From contig BLLK01000027.1 in assembly GCA_021927905.1 (NCBI GenBank), positions 496,001 through 560,000 on the forward strand: a stretch of 64,000 nt of DNA. Direction: 5' to 3'. Position 1 is the stretch's first letter, and each line of letters opens with the position of its first letter. Shown here piece by piece: positions 11,733 through 22,968 of this stretch. The notes beneath the pieces were generated by a model. The model had not been told where the DNA came from. It saw only the letters and a program-made list of their open reading frames with translations, and did not search any database. The position numbers and the translations under genes are program-made. This DNA is from Chaetoceros tenuissimus (Eukaryota > Bacillariophyta > Thalassiosirophyceae > Chaetocerotales > Chaetocerotaceae).

Positions 11733-12110
11733 AATGTGAATGTGGAAGTAAATAGTCAATCATTTGATTTGCACTATACACCTCTCTGTGGTAGCTGCAA
11801 TTCGTTGAAATGAAACCTAAGTTGTTCTATCTCAGAACTGTGGTTGTTCTATTACCTTCTATTTGTGTTCTATTATTTCCATATGAACAAAAAGCTTCAT
11901 GCTTCATGGAATTTCTCAATATCTCATCAAGATTGGCTGAGGTTGACACTTTGACAGCTGCTTGGACTAGTACCCTTAGTACGTAGGGCTACAGACGAAA
12001 AAACTTGTACAAAATTAAAAATCAATAAAGTAATGAATTGGAAACAAAACCTTGATGCTAATGTACAATTTTAAATATTCAAGCTACTTTTCTTATAAAG
12101 TTACCGTTGT
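11733..12110. other. Intergenic
   Basis: 5' flank of the His-rich gene and 3' flank of the ubiquitin fusion gene. No coding or structural signal seen. Confidence 0.4.
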
Positions 12111-12781
<671 letters not shown>

Positions 12782-13184
12782 CTTCCCAAGCTGTTGCACA
12801 AATACAATTTAATTGCTAAGTGTGAGATGTAGTGGGCTAAAAGCTCTCTGCGTTTCCAGTTGTGGAAAAGTAAGAAGGTAAATCAACCCAAACACCAACT
12901 TAATAAGGATAATGGTGGGGGTTGTTTTTCACCCCTTCCTCTGAAACCTTTTTGGCTAAGTACCTAGCTAATTAATCTGTTTTTTGCATATTATGATGTA
13001 CCTGTCATTGGGTAGTAGTAGCACACAGTACGAAACACTTTCATATTTCCCACATTTTTGTCCTCTTTGATACATCAAATTTCAAAAAGCTTATATTTTA
13101 GATGAGATAAAAAATAATAGTTGAAGTTTTAGAATTTAAAAATTATGTACAGCTCCGAGAATCATAGCGGAGAATGATGTTTCA
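12782..13184. other. Promoter side of the ubiquitin fusion gene
   Basis: About 400 bases with no open frame of note; it holds the 5' leader and promoter of the ubiquitin-eS31 gene and the 3' end of the SGNH hydrolase gene. Confidence 0.35.
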
Positions 13185-14771
13185 TTACCTTTGATCCATG
13201 ATTTTTAAAAGCTCTTTCCCTATGATTCTACCAAAGTAATCATACCCGACATCATTTGGATGCACTGCATCATGTGAAAAGAGGGATCCAAACATCATAT
13301 TTTCCTCATGCTTTGCTCTTCCTCTACTGTTGTAAAAATTGGACATGTCCCTGGCTTTTCCCTCGCATTGAGATTTGGCTTTGTCATTTATTTGAACTAG
13401 TATCTCCTCTTCATAAAGCATGTCGCGGAGAGAACCTGGTGTCGTAACACCATCGATAAAATCTTGGGTGGTTTTATCATCAGCATTCGGAACAATGTTG
13501 ACATTCTCATGCTTGTTTGCAATCTGCTTCTTAAACGAATCCAGCAAGCCTGTTGATCTTACAGCGATCCATCTGAGAATTAGACCCACTTTTACTGGGA
13601 CGTGCTTCGTAGGAAATGAAGGAAGTAAAATGAATGGCTTTTTGTTACAACTCGTCGCTTTTGTTTCGTTGCCATCCAGTAGACTACCAGTTGCATTTAA
13701 ACCTTTTACAAGACGGGTGAGATCTCCTCTAAATCCCCATTCTACCTCATCATCTTCGTGAAAAACACTCTTACTGCTAGCATCGTCTGTAACTAAAAAT
13801 GGAACGAGAACCCCTTTAATATCATTCACGCCTGATAGTGCAACTATATAATCATATCCTGCAAAGGAATTTGCTTCGTGAAGCATACGATGGTATTCCA
13901 GGTTTTGTGTCCATTGAATTTTTGGATTGCTACTATCTTTCATTTCTTTCAGTTCATGAAAAGAGCGAAACTCATCTAAAGTAACACTATTAGTTTGAAG
14001 AACGGATTCTTCACGAACTTTGCTTGCTAACCATTTCGTTGTTGCACCAGGTTCTCCAAAGGCACTCCAATATACAGGTGCTCCTCCATGATGCTTTGAT
14101 AAGATTGCACCGAAAGTTTCTGGTAGAAGAGGATAACATGAAGTCATTTGACCTACTCCTCTTGCAATTGAATCTCCAAGTAAAAGTAATCGAATAGGTG
14201 CCTTTCCTTTAGTATGATCTAGGTCTGTATTAGATTCGCTGAATTTCTTAATAAAGAAATCGCTTTCGCCGTCAATATCCCCCAGCTTTGTTTCAGTTGA
14301 GCTAATTAATGACTTATCAATTGCAGCAACTACACCATGACTTGGAGAAAAGGGTATTGGGGCCTCTTTTCCAAAAAACTTCCTATAATCCATCAAACAA
14401 GAAATTCCTTGATAAAAAAGAAGGAATACAATGAAAAGTGGCAATGCAATCAACAATTTCAAAGCTGTTTTGACTGCTTTGAATTTCTTTCCACTCTTTA
14501 GAGCATTATTTTCAACCATGAGGGTTTCTTCATTCTCTATTGTAGACTCTCCCGAAGTTGATTTTCGTGAGGAGTCAGTAGATGCTATTTCTCTCCGTGA
14601 TTCTTTTCCTGAGAGCACCGCATGGGACAAATTCTTCTCAAGGGAAGAACATTTTTGAAGCGAATCTTCAGATATTGATGTTGATGACACTTCTTCTAGA
14701 GCATCAAAATCAGATGAGCTTCTTGCTTGTATACTTTTGACTCGCATATTTTCCTTGTGTATATGATGCAT
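13185..14771 (-). CDS. Membrane-anchored SGNH/GDSL-type hydrolase
   Basis: Single open frame of 528 residues; an alternative start at Met9 (14747) is equally possible. After a Ser-rich N-terminal region there is one hydrophobic segment near residues 105-127, so a type II anchor is likely. Then come the SGNH blocks: LLLLGDSIARGVG (nucleophile Ser), GEPGATTKWL (Gly), LSGVNDIKG (Asn), and DAVHPNDVGYDYFG near the end with the Asp-His pair. All catalytic positions are present. The family cleaves esters such as lipids or acetylated sugars; the substrate here is unknown. The middle holds an insertion of about 100 residues relative to small SGNH enzymes. Confidence 0.82.
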   Translation of the reverse strand: MHHIHKENMRVKSIQARSSSDFDALEEVSSTSISEDSLQKCSSLEKNLSHAVLSGKESRREIASTDSSRKSTSGESTIENEETLMVENNALKSGKKFKAVKTALKLLIALPLFIVFLLFYQGISCLMDYRKFFGKEAPIPFSPSHGVVAAIDKSLISSTETKLGDIDGESDFFIKKFSESNTDLDHTKGKAPIRLLLLGDSIARGVGQMTSCYPLLPETFGAILSKHHGGAPVYWSAFGEPGATTKWLASKVREESVLQTNSVTLDEFRSFHELKEMKDSSNPKIQWTQNLEYHRMLHEANSFAGYDYIVALSGVNDIKGVLVPFLVTDDASSKSVFHEDDEVEWGFRGDLTRLVKGLNATGSLLDGNETKATSCNKKPFILLPSFPTKHVPVKVGLILRWIAVRSTGLLDSFKKQIANKHENVNIVPNADDKTTQDFIDGVTTPGSLRDMLYEEEILVQINDKAKSQCEGKARDMSNFYNSRGRAKHEENMMFGSLFSHDAVHPNDVGYDYFGRIIGKELLKIMDQR

Positions 14772-15507
14772 ATTGGATTAAATGAGTTTGTGATTACCAA
14801 GGATATACGCAGTTTACGACACGCTGAAAATGATGGAAAAAGAAAGTTTTTATGTCTTTCTTGCGTAGACAAGAGAAATGCTATAGCTGCTGACTTCCGA
14901 TCAATAACCACAATGAAAAGAGGATAAAATTTGTGTGTTTTTTAGGAAAGTACTGTAGTGACTTGAATAGTGATAAGTGATGCAGGAAGCAGAAAAGTTA
15001 ATTAAGTTCTAATTGTTCTCGCATTTTCATTTTGTTGCTAGAACTATGGTAGTGAAAGTAGCTGTTGGCGATGAAGAACACGCTCGATACTTCATGTATA
15101 CGTACGTAAATAAAATAGTTCCCGTAAAATAACGGTAGGGAAAAAATAGTAAAGATTTGGTGATGAATTGAAGCAAAATTCCCTCTGTATTTTCACTGCA
15201 GTTTGTCTTTTTTTCATTTCGTATCTCTACAACACATCATGAAATAGATTATAAAAAAAGTGATTTTTCTTCAAAATCGTATTCTTATCTAGACCTTTGA
15301 TCTTTCTAAAACCATGCTATATTAGTATGTCTCAATCACAATACGTTGAAAGTGGAATTTTGCAACTAAAAGCACTCTTCTTGTATATGTACTATAAAAG
15401 ATTTGTATTTTTTTAAATTAACTGGACAATACCTAGTGATGTAATAGACTAAATCTTCTATAAAATTAGTAGCGCTGGATGATCGCTAACGCTAATATTT
15501 TTTTCAG
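14772..15507. other. Intergenic, A/T-rich
   Basis: 5' flank of the SGNH gene and 3' flank of the next minus-strand gene. No credible gene: a 66-codon open frame overlapping the left side has no features. Confidence 0.4.
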
Positions 15508-17547
15508 TCAAAGTGCCCCCTGCAATACCCGATTTTGTTCTTCTTCTTCCAAACATGCGCATGCGATTAATTTTACTAAATTTTCATCGCAAGACTTCAT
15601 AATATTGATATATTTTTGAACGGCAGGTGATGGGAACTGGAAACTCACTGCCGAAATATCTTCAAATGACTGCTGGATGAAAGATAAATTTTCTTCAATT
15701 GTACTCAATGAATCATCACATGAGATTGATTTCTGTATCGACTCCTCGTCTACGGACTTGGATTTCCTGTGTGAAAGTCTCAATCGGACGCATTCGTATG
15801 TTTTCCCAAACATCAAGGCTATCACATTCAAGGGTGCTCTCATTTTATAGTGCAATCCCAGCGTCTGTATCTCCTCCTCTTTTGCTGGACTGTTTCCTTT
15901 GAGATCTTGAGTAGTAGAATTCATATCGTCGACATGAATCATTTCCAATGTAGATCTTAAAAATATTTGCGCCGGTTGGAATATTGTATCCATTCTCTTT
16001 ATGCGTCTCTTCTTTTCTACAATCGTTTCTTCTGGTGGAATCAATGTTTCCACAACACTTTGTTTTGGTTTACCAATGCATGTATCAATTGCTACAGCTT
16101 CCGCATTAACGTTGTCACCTTCAACCTTTTTTCCTGCTTTCTTTTTTATTTCAACTTTGGCCCAAATGACGTTCAAACCTAGCATAATAGGGTGTTCTTC
16201 TAGATATAGCCATTGCTGAAGCGCAACCTTTCGACCTTCAATTCTTGCTCGGAATCGTACTAAATATTGTACTTTTCCAATATCTCTGTCAAGTAAAACA
16301 TTATTGATCGACGACTCCATTGCATGGACAGTATTGTTTGTAGCCTTTTTTTCATGTGCATATGAGTAGTCGCTTTTTGTTTTATCTTTGATTCGATCAC
16401 TGCCAATTTCATCCGAACTTCTTGCATCAATGATTCGTCCAGTGTGATAGGAATTTGTAATATAGGAAAAAAGACGCACAGGCTGGCCAATCAAACTGAA
16501 AGCATCAATTGAATCTCGATCTAGTTCCAAACCATTGCAAGTATACTCAAACACATCACGGATCCTCTCAAGAGTAATTTCTGTGGGCTTGACCTTGGAT
16601 ATTTTCGAAAGATTCTGTTGAGAAATAAGATATTTGACAAAACTGTTCTTTTCGATGATATCATTTGGCAGATGATTTTCTTTCGTAGTTTGCTTCTCCA
16701 TTAGTGGATGCATCCAATCAGCTGCTTCTTCGTCTTCATAGTATCCACATTTTGCCCATCGGAAATTGTGGAAGTATTCTCTCAAATATTTCGTCGTGCC
16801 TTGTACATCACATGCATTACACACGAATGGGTTTGAAATTTTAGCGTCTTTTCTCGAAGAAGAAGAAGAGGAAGGAATTGGAGTGTTTCTTCCACTATTG
16901 GTTCCTTGAACGCTTATATCGTTATTGCTTTTCCTTCGCTCCAAAGGAATTGTGTCCGGTAAATGTGAACTTCTTGGTATAGTTTCTGTCTTGTCATTGT
17001 TTTGTAGCTTCAATAAAGCAAAAGTTGTTTCGTTTTCATTTTGTAACGATTTCGCTGCTGCCTTTAATTTCTTTTTCTTCTTTTGTTCTTCTTGATCTTC
17101 TATGAACTGACATACATTACTGTACAAAGTACTTTTTGGAGGTATAAATGTTTGTAGACATGCCAAATGATAGTGGGGAGACTTATCCTCGGAATCAAGG
17201 GCTTTACAGCATTGAATTTCAGCCGATGCATAAGAACATGATACAATCGCCTTTGGATAGGGCAAGTCAATATGATCAGTTGTAGAATTACATTCGGGTT
17301 GAAGATTTGTAGGCGATTCTGATACAGTTCGCTTTGTTTTCGACGGAGGACCACTTACTGAATCGTGATCATTTCCTTTTGTGTTGGCATTTACTCCATC
17401 ATCTACACTATTTGAAATGGGTGGAATGGTCGTGCTTTTTGCATTCTCTGGTTCGTGTAAAGGCTGCCTACATAGCCCACAAAGATTATGGCAAGAATGT
17501 GGATCTAATGATGCAGTAGATGATAGACGCCTCTTGTTCGACGTCAT
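15508..17547 (-). CDS. Zinc-finger protein, PHD-like, probably nuclear
   Basis: Single exon, 679 residues. The N-terminus has paired cysteines (CHNLCGLCRQPLHEP). Around residues 110-135 lies CSYASAEIQCCKAL with a His and Cys pair (HYHLAC), and near residue 245 FVCNACD. The order C-C-C-C-H-C resembles a PHD or extended-PHD finger interrupted by a ~110-residue disordered, Ser- and Lys-rich insertion. A later segment (about residues 350-480) reads like a Tudor/chromo-type barrel: GQPVRLFSYI...TGRIID and VQYLVRFRARIEG. I could not place it in a named family. Chromatin reading is an inference from the finger pattern. Confidence 0.6.
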   Translation of the reverse strand: MTSNKRRLSSTASLDPHSCHNLCGLCRQPLHEPENAKSTTIPPISNSVDDGVNANTKGNDHDSVSGPPSKTKRTVSESPTNLQPECNSTTDHIDLPYPKAIVSCSYASAEIQCCKALDSEDKSPHYHLACLQTFIPPKSTLYSNVCQFIEDQEEQKKKKKLKAAAKSLQNENETTFALLKLQNNDKTETIPRSSHLPDTIPLERRKSNNDISVQGTNSGRNTPIPSSSSSSRKDAKISNPFVCNACDVQGTTKYLREYFHNFRWAKCGYYEDEEAADWMHPLMEKQTTKENHLPNDIIEKNSFVKYLISQQNLSKISKVKPTEITLERIRDVFEYTCNGLELDRDSIDAFSLIGQPVRLFSYITNSYHTGRIIDARSSDEIGSDRIKDKTKSDYSYAHEKKATNNTVHAMESSINNVLLDRDIGKVQYLVRFRARIEGRKVALQQWLYLEEHPIMLGLNVIWAKVEIKKKAGKKVEGDNVNAEAVAIDTCIGKPKQSVVETLIPPEETIVEKKRRIKRMDTIFQPAQIFLRSTLEMIHVDDMNSTTQDLKGNSPAKEEEIQTLGLHYKMRAPLNVIALMFGKTYECVRLRLSHRKSKSVDEESIQKSISCDDSLSTIEENLSFIQQSFEDISAVSFQFPSPAVQKYINIMKSCDENLVKLIACACLEEEEQNRVLQGAL

Positions 17548-18239
17548 AATATAGGTACTTGTTTTGCTTCAAAAAACCTTTAAAAATGTGACATGTAATT
17601 TTTGATGATTGTGTACTAGCGGCGTCCCCTGCGATTAATGCGTAGGAAGTTGGTCTTTTCAAAATTTGATTTGTATTGGAGTGATTGTGATTTCTTTACA
17701 GATTACTTTAATTGTTTGAAACTGTAAAGCAAAGTAGAAGGGAGATGTATGGTACTACTAACTGAAGTTTACATTGTAAAATAAATACTGACCGTCGTGC
17801 TTTTTGTGCAATGTGCAACCTTTTATTTTGAACGAGCGTGATGTGTACTACTCCTCCGTCCGCCCTCCGCCCTGCAGTACGTACCTCTGGGAAGATGTCT
17901 CTGCATCCTACCACACCATCAGTTGATCCCATGTATCGTGAGTATCCGATAGAGAAATTCTTCTAAGTGAAATTTTCGAAGTTTCATTTCGTTTCTTTGT
18001 TTTTCCCTCAAATTCCATTCGCAAGTTAAAGACAAAACTAAGAACCAACGACCATACCCTACATACATAGCTTCAAGTAGTTACAGTAATAATCCAATCA
18101 AATACTCGTATACGAGTAGCGAAAGTTGAAAAAACGAACTGTCTAAAATAATCTCTTAGAATGCATACCCTTGTGATATTTCGTTAGATAAATTTAAATC
18201 CTCTTTGCAAAGTAAATTACTGAATTTTGTCTTAACAGT
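17548..18239. other. Intergenic
   Basis: About 690 bases between two minus-strand genes. I see no gene, repeat or RNA structure. Confidence 0.4.
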
Positions 18240-20744
18240 CTAAGATCTTTCCTCTCCTTTCTTATTCTTCAATGCCAAGAACGCCAAATATCTTGGTACT
18301 ACTATCATAACTACCAAAATTCCGAGATTGAAAGCAACCGAGCCTTCACTCACCAAGAATTCCAAGATTTCTTTCGGACTAGCTGTACCAACATCACCTC
18401 CGTTGCAAACACTGAGAATACCAGATCCATCACACGGGATTTCTCTATCAAAAACTAAAATCTGGGCCGCTTCGTACCCAGGTTTAAATGGCGACGTATA
18501 TTTCAGCCAAACCAAGAAAGAGGGAATATTTTTCAAATAGAATCCTCCGGCTGCCATCTGAGTAAGACTTATGACTACCATGACGGTCATAGCTTTCTCA
18601 AATCTAAAACAAGTGCGCCGCAGAGTAGACCATAACTCTCGCCTGCAAGAACAGCCATTAACGTGCAACCTAGCGTCCCCAGAAATACTTGGAAAGTAGG
18701 GTTCAAACCGGACATCCAAAAAGCAAGAGTCCAAAACATGGATGGTAGTAAAAGTCTTGTTGGCATTTCGCTCAAAGTCTTTGATAAGAAATATGCAGAC
18801 AAACGATAGCTTCCACTTGCTCTCTCCTTAAAAATAATTGTTCTTTCCATTGGGAAAGTAAATATTGCACTGAATGTCCCATCAAAAATCCTACAGTACA
18901 AAAAAGTAAAATAAGTGCAATTTAAGCAATGCCAAAACCAAGGTATTTTATTTTGATTGACTCACCAATATGTGATTGCAAAAAACAGGAAGGATCCCCT
19001 ATCTGGAATTGTACTTTCGGTCAAATCTATCTGATACCATAGTAGACCAGTTAGCAGACCAAGAGCGACAGACTTGATAATGTTGATAGGAGTTAGGATC
19101 GCCGAGCGAGAGTTTTTGAGAGATCTGTGTAATAATACTTTGAATTGTGTTGTCCAACTTGTGTTGAACTTTTTCGGAAAATCATCTCCTTCCAGGTGTC
19201 CATTTGAGTTACGCGAATGAGTTGAATTTGTAATTAGATCTCTACATTCTTCCATCTGCTGAGCAAAGGCGTCAACATCCCAATTATTGATTAGTATCGC
19301 CTTTGAGGTTTCCTTCCCAAGGTACGCTTCGCGGTTAAGTTTAGTTAACAACTCGATAGATACTTTATTTGCTGTTGTGATTGATGACATCTTACGGACG
19401 ACTGATTTCACACTTTTGTAAAGACCAGAGTTTCGAAGTAGACTTTGCCTCTTTCTATCTCCGTCCGTGATAATTTTTGATTCAAGAAGATTAGGGTTTT
19501 GGGGCTGTTCAATATCATTCTCGTAACTCTTGATACTTCCTTCGGCGTCATGTATCACATCAAGCGTTATTGGGAAATGCGAGGTTGACGAAAGATATTC
19601 ATCTTCATCTTGTGCAACATTTGCTTCGCTACTGATAGTGGAGTCTTCTACAAGCAAGTCCCTATTGACGTTCAAGATGAGGATTTTTTCAGGGAAAACA
19701 GCATCAAAAAGTATTTGAACTAACACTTACATCCAATGATCAGCAGCATTATACCCATCTGGGCATTTGAGACCTAGCTTTTCACAGTAAGAAAGAGATT
19801 CAGTTGGGGTGCCATGGAAGACAACGCAACCATCTGCAAGAAATAAGACATTATCAAACTTATGAAACACAGCACTAGAAGGCTGGTGAATAGACGTAAT
19901 AATCGTTTTCCCATGATCATGGGCAAGAGAGACAAGTAGTTCGACAAGAGCAACAGCTGATGTGGAATCTAATCCTGAAGTTGGTTCTACATCAATATTA
20001 TTGTCAGATGTGTTCATGCTAGAAAGCAGGGAATGGCAACTGAAATAGAAAGTACTACTCACCATCCAAAATAATTAGATCCGGATTAGTAAGTAACTCT
20101 GTCCCTATGTTGACCCTTTTTTTCTCGCCACCAGATACTAATCTTATCGGCGTGTCTGCGCATTTTTGAAGTCGCAGCAGTTCGATAACTTTATCTACCT
20201 CGTTCTTCTTTTCTTCTTTTGTATAATTATCACCCAACCTTAAGAAAGCTGTGTATGTAAGTTGATCCCTCACAGTCAAATGATCAAAAAAGATATCTTG
20301 TTGTTTGATGTATGCAGTTCTACGTTTGAGAGCCTTAATCCTACCTGCGTTCCCTGTAATTGGTAAACCATTGACATACACATCTCCTTTTTGATAAGTT
20401 GATCTTGTAGAGAGAATATCCAAGAGTGAAGTCTTCCCTGAGCCACTAGGCCCCATCAAAGAACTAATAGTCCCTTGTCTTGCAATTCCACTAACTTGAT
20501 TGAGAATAATTTTATGCTGTGCGATTGGAGATGATGAGATAGATACATTTGTATTGTCAGCAATACTAGTACTGCCGGCAATGTTTGTCTTCACTAGACC
20601 TCCAGGATTTTCTTTCAACTCTACTGATTTCACAATGTTAGAAAAACTTAAAGAGCAGGAGTTCTTATTCTCGGCTTTCTTGAAATCAAGCGTTGGCTTT
20701 GTATTTGCAAGTGGTTCTGTTTCTTCCTTCTTTGGACTATTCAT
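18240..20744 (-). CDS. ABCG-family half-transporter, one frame offset in the last exon
   Basis: Four exons: 20744-20063, 19986-19731, 19661-18966 and 18890-18240. The nucleotide-binding domain comes first: Walker A GPSGSGKTS, signature SGGEKKR, Walker B LIILDGE and, across the first intron, EPTSGLDS. A long charged linker and an ABC2-type membrane domain follow, the order typical of ABCG/White half-transporters, which dimerise to export lipids or small molecules. In the last exon the frame changes near 18600: the upstream frame ends LVLDLRKL and stops, while the next frame carries on with KAMTVMVVISLTQMAAGGFY, as in ABCG proteins. The exon lengths sum to a multiple of three plus two, so a single missing base explains it (about 761 residues otherwise). 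It may be a sequencing error, a null allele or a real frameshift. Confidence 0.88.
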
Positions 20745-21109
20745 GGTTGTCGGGTTTATTTAGGATTATAAATAATCAGTTATATGATGATGGTGTAGTA
20801 TGTTATATATTTATATATTGTCCAGCAGCCAGTGAAATAAGAAAAAGGAAAGATGAGATGGTGGTGTAAGGAACAAAAATGAAAATGACGACATCGAGAT
20901 GGTTCATCCTTCATCCATTCGTGGTTTCGTTGCAGACTTCTTCTCTCCCCCTTCTCTTCTTTTTTCCATACCTTCATTACTAAAGATCAGTGTTCAGTGT
21001 TCAGTTGTTGGTTAATTCTAATTTGCAATACGGTTTTTCAATACTGTAAGGTACCTTTCACCTAACTGTTTGCTTCTACGTTGTTGAGTTTTAATTTTGT
21101 GTATTGAAG
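20745..21109. promoter_or_regulatory. Shared promoter interval, ABCG and CCDC124 genes
   Basis: 365 bases between divergent starts. No gene. The part near 20940-20970 is pyrimidine-rich. Bidirectional promoter inferred from geometry. Confidence 0.4.
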
Positions 21110-21877
21110 ATGGCAAAGAAACAAGGCGTTAACGAGAAAAAGCAAAAGGGAAATGAAATCAAGGCAGCAAATAAAGCCAAAAAGGATGCTACAGCTGCAG
21201 CTGCGGCAGCAAGAATAGAAGATGCCAACTGGAAGAAGGGATCCAATGTAAAAGGAGAAGCTAGAGCAAATGCTGCAGCAGAAAAGGCTGATGAACAGGC
21301 TCGGAAGAGAGCTGAGAAGGCGGCACTTCTTGCAGCAGAAGAAGATGCACTGTCTGGAAAGCCAAAGGTCAAATTAACTAATTTGAAAAAGAAGGGAGGC
21401 AAAAAGAAGAATGACTTGTCTTTGTTGGAAGATGCTTTAGTTGGTAATGCTGATAAGAAGGCGAAAGCAGAAAAACGGGCTGCTAGATTGAGAAAAGATG
21501 CAGAAGAATTACGTCGAAAAGAAAAGGAACAAAAGAAGAAGGATGAGATGAAGAGTTTGGATCCATTAATGGCCAATACCAATGCGATGATAGGTAATAG
21601 TATTGGCAATGAAGGTAGATTGAATGAATCTTTAGATCCTACTGCAATTGAGGCTTCTGGTATTGATTCTGCACTTGCAAATATGAAACTTTCGAGTGGT
21701 GTGGTGGATGATCATCCAGAAAAAAGAATGAAAGCGCTACACAAGGCTTTCGAAGAAAAGATGATGCCGCAAATGAAAGAAGAGTACCCTGGATTAAAGA
21801 GATCGCAATATCTAGAAAAAATATTCGCTTTGTGGAAGAAATCCCCAGACAATCCAATGAACTGGCCCAAAGAATAA
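21110..21877 (+). CDS. CCDC124-like ribosome-associated protein
   Basis: Single exon, 255 residues, starting MAKKQG. The N-terminal 160 residues are Lys/Glu/Ala-rich coiled coil, with DANWKKG matching the 'DAYWKDD' spot of human CCDC124. The C-terminal 60 residues carry the diagnostic block: HPEKRMKALHKAFEE, then LKRSQYLEKIFALWKKSP and DNPMN. CCDC124 (Lso2 in yeast) binds idle or recovering 80S ribosomes near the P site. The length is close to that of human CCDC124. It is divergent from the ABCG gene. Confidence 0.93.
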   Translation: MAKKQGVNEKKQKGNEIKAANKAKKDATAAAAAARIEDANWKKGSNVKGEARANAAAEKADEQARKRAEKAALLAAEEDALSGKPKVKLTNLKKKGGKKKNDLSLLEDALVGNADKKAKAEKRAARLRKDAEELRRKEKEQKKKDEMKSLDPLMANTNAMIGNSIGNEGRLNESLDPTAIEASGIDSALANMKLSSGVVDDHPEKRMKALHKAFEEKMMPQMKEEYPGLKRSQYLEKIFALWKKSPDNPMNWPKE

Positions 21878-22968
21878 TTAGGCACCAATATCTTTTGCTC
21901 AATAAGGTTTTCAAAAATATCTACAGGAGTTTGAAAATAGACCAGTCTCAAAAAAGTCTAGTAACATTTTTAAAAATATATGAAGTACCACTATTACACT
22001 ATTACATTTTCTGTTCCATCTGTTTTTTTTTGTTCAAAATGAGAGGAAATTGGCAGAAAAGTTTCACAGAAAAATCAGAAATTGTACTTTTATGATGATA
22101 AATTGTAAGTGAAATACTATTACGAGATAATTGTAGATGGTATCTAATGACTGGTCAAGGGCAACGAATAATCGAATAATGTATATCTGCGATCAAAACC
22201 TTTTTCATGTCATTGTAATTTGATATCATGCTTATTTACATCACATTGTCAATGAAGTACAAATTTCAAACCTTTCGATGGTCGAAAGTTAGAGAATAAG
22301 ATATTGTTTTCGGCACCGAATGTATGGTGTTATACGGATTTGAAGAAGCAACAGTGAATAAAATAATGAAATGAAAATACAAACTCCTATATGCGCGTAC
22401 GTACAGGGGTTAATAGAGACTTCTCGTTGAGCTGACATCAAATATGGAAGATCTGGGACTCTCTTCATACGTACGTTGTTAATCAGAGAAAATGTCCCTT
22501 AATTGAGGATTTACGTCTACGTACGTAACCTCCAAACCAAAAATGACATTTTTACAGACGGAATCGGAGGGAATAGCTTTTCGCATACCACTCTGAACTG
22601 TTCTGGTACGCGTAGAAAACCGAAACATCTGATGAAGAACATCTATTCGCAAGAACAGTGGACTGAGGAAAAATACAACTTCAACTTGATGAAGTTCTCA
22701 CAAAACTGACTGACTCGACTCGAGAAAAACCTTTTGCTTGGCTAGCTAGGTAAACTAATAGAGTGTTGTTGTTGTTATTTCTATTTGGTGCGGTTATTGA
22801 AATAATATGAAAATGTTTCCCCTTATTTTATTTTTATAAAGTATAAAGTGACCTTCCATAATTTGTTTGAAACAAAGATGATGTTGACGATTCTTCACAC
22901 AAAGTCTTCTAAATAAAACATTTTAACATTTATAGTAACAAATCAAGTAATCATATACATATTCGTAA
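21878..22968. other. Intergenic, about 1.1 kb, tail-to-tail genes
   Basis: Lies between the 3' ends of CCDC124 and the HSF gene. It contains several acgtacgt palindromes (for example near 22395, 22470 and 22520) and a run of T near 22022. A 68-codon open frame at 22503 has no coding look. No gene supported. Confidence 0.4.

Noticed and set aside
18602-18630. Tiny intron to explain the ABCG frame change
   Set aside because: A GT...TTTTAG segment exists but would be only about 28 bases, too short to splice, and it would remove conserved residues.
22503-22709. 68-codon plus-strand open frame
   Set aside because: No recognisable motif, no splice context, and composition like the intergenic flanks.
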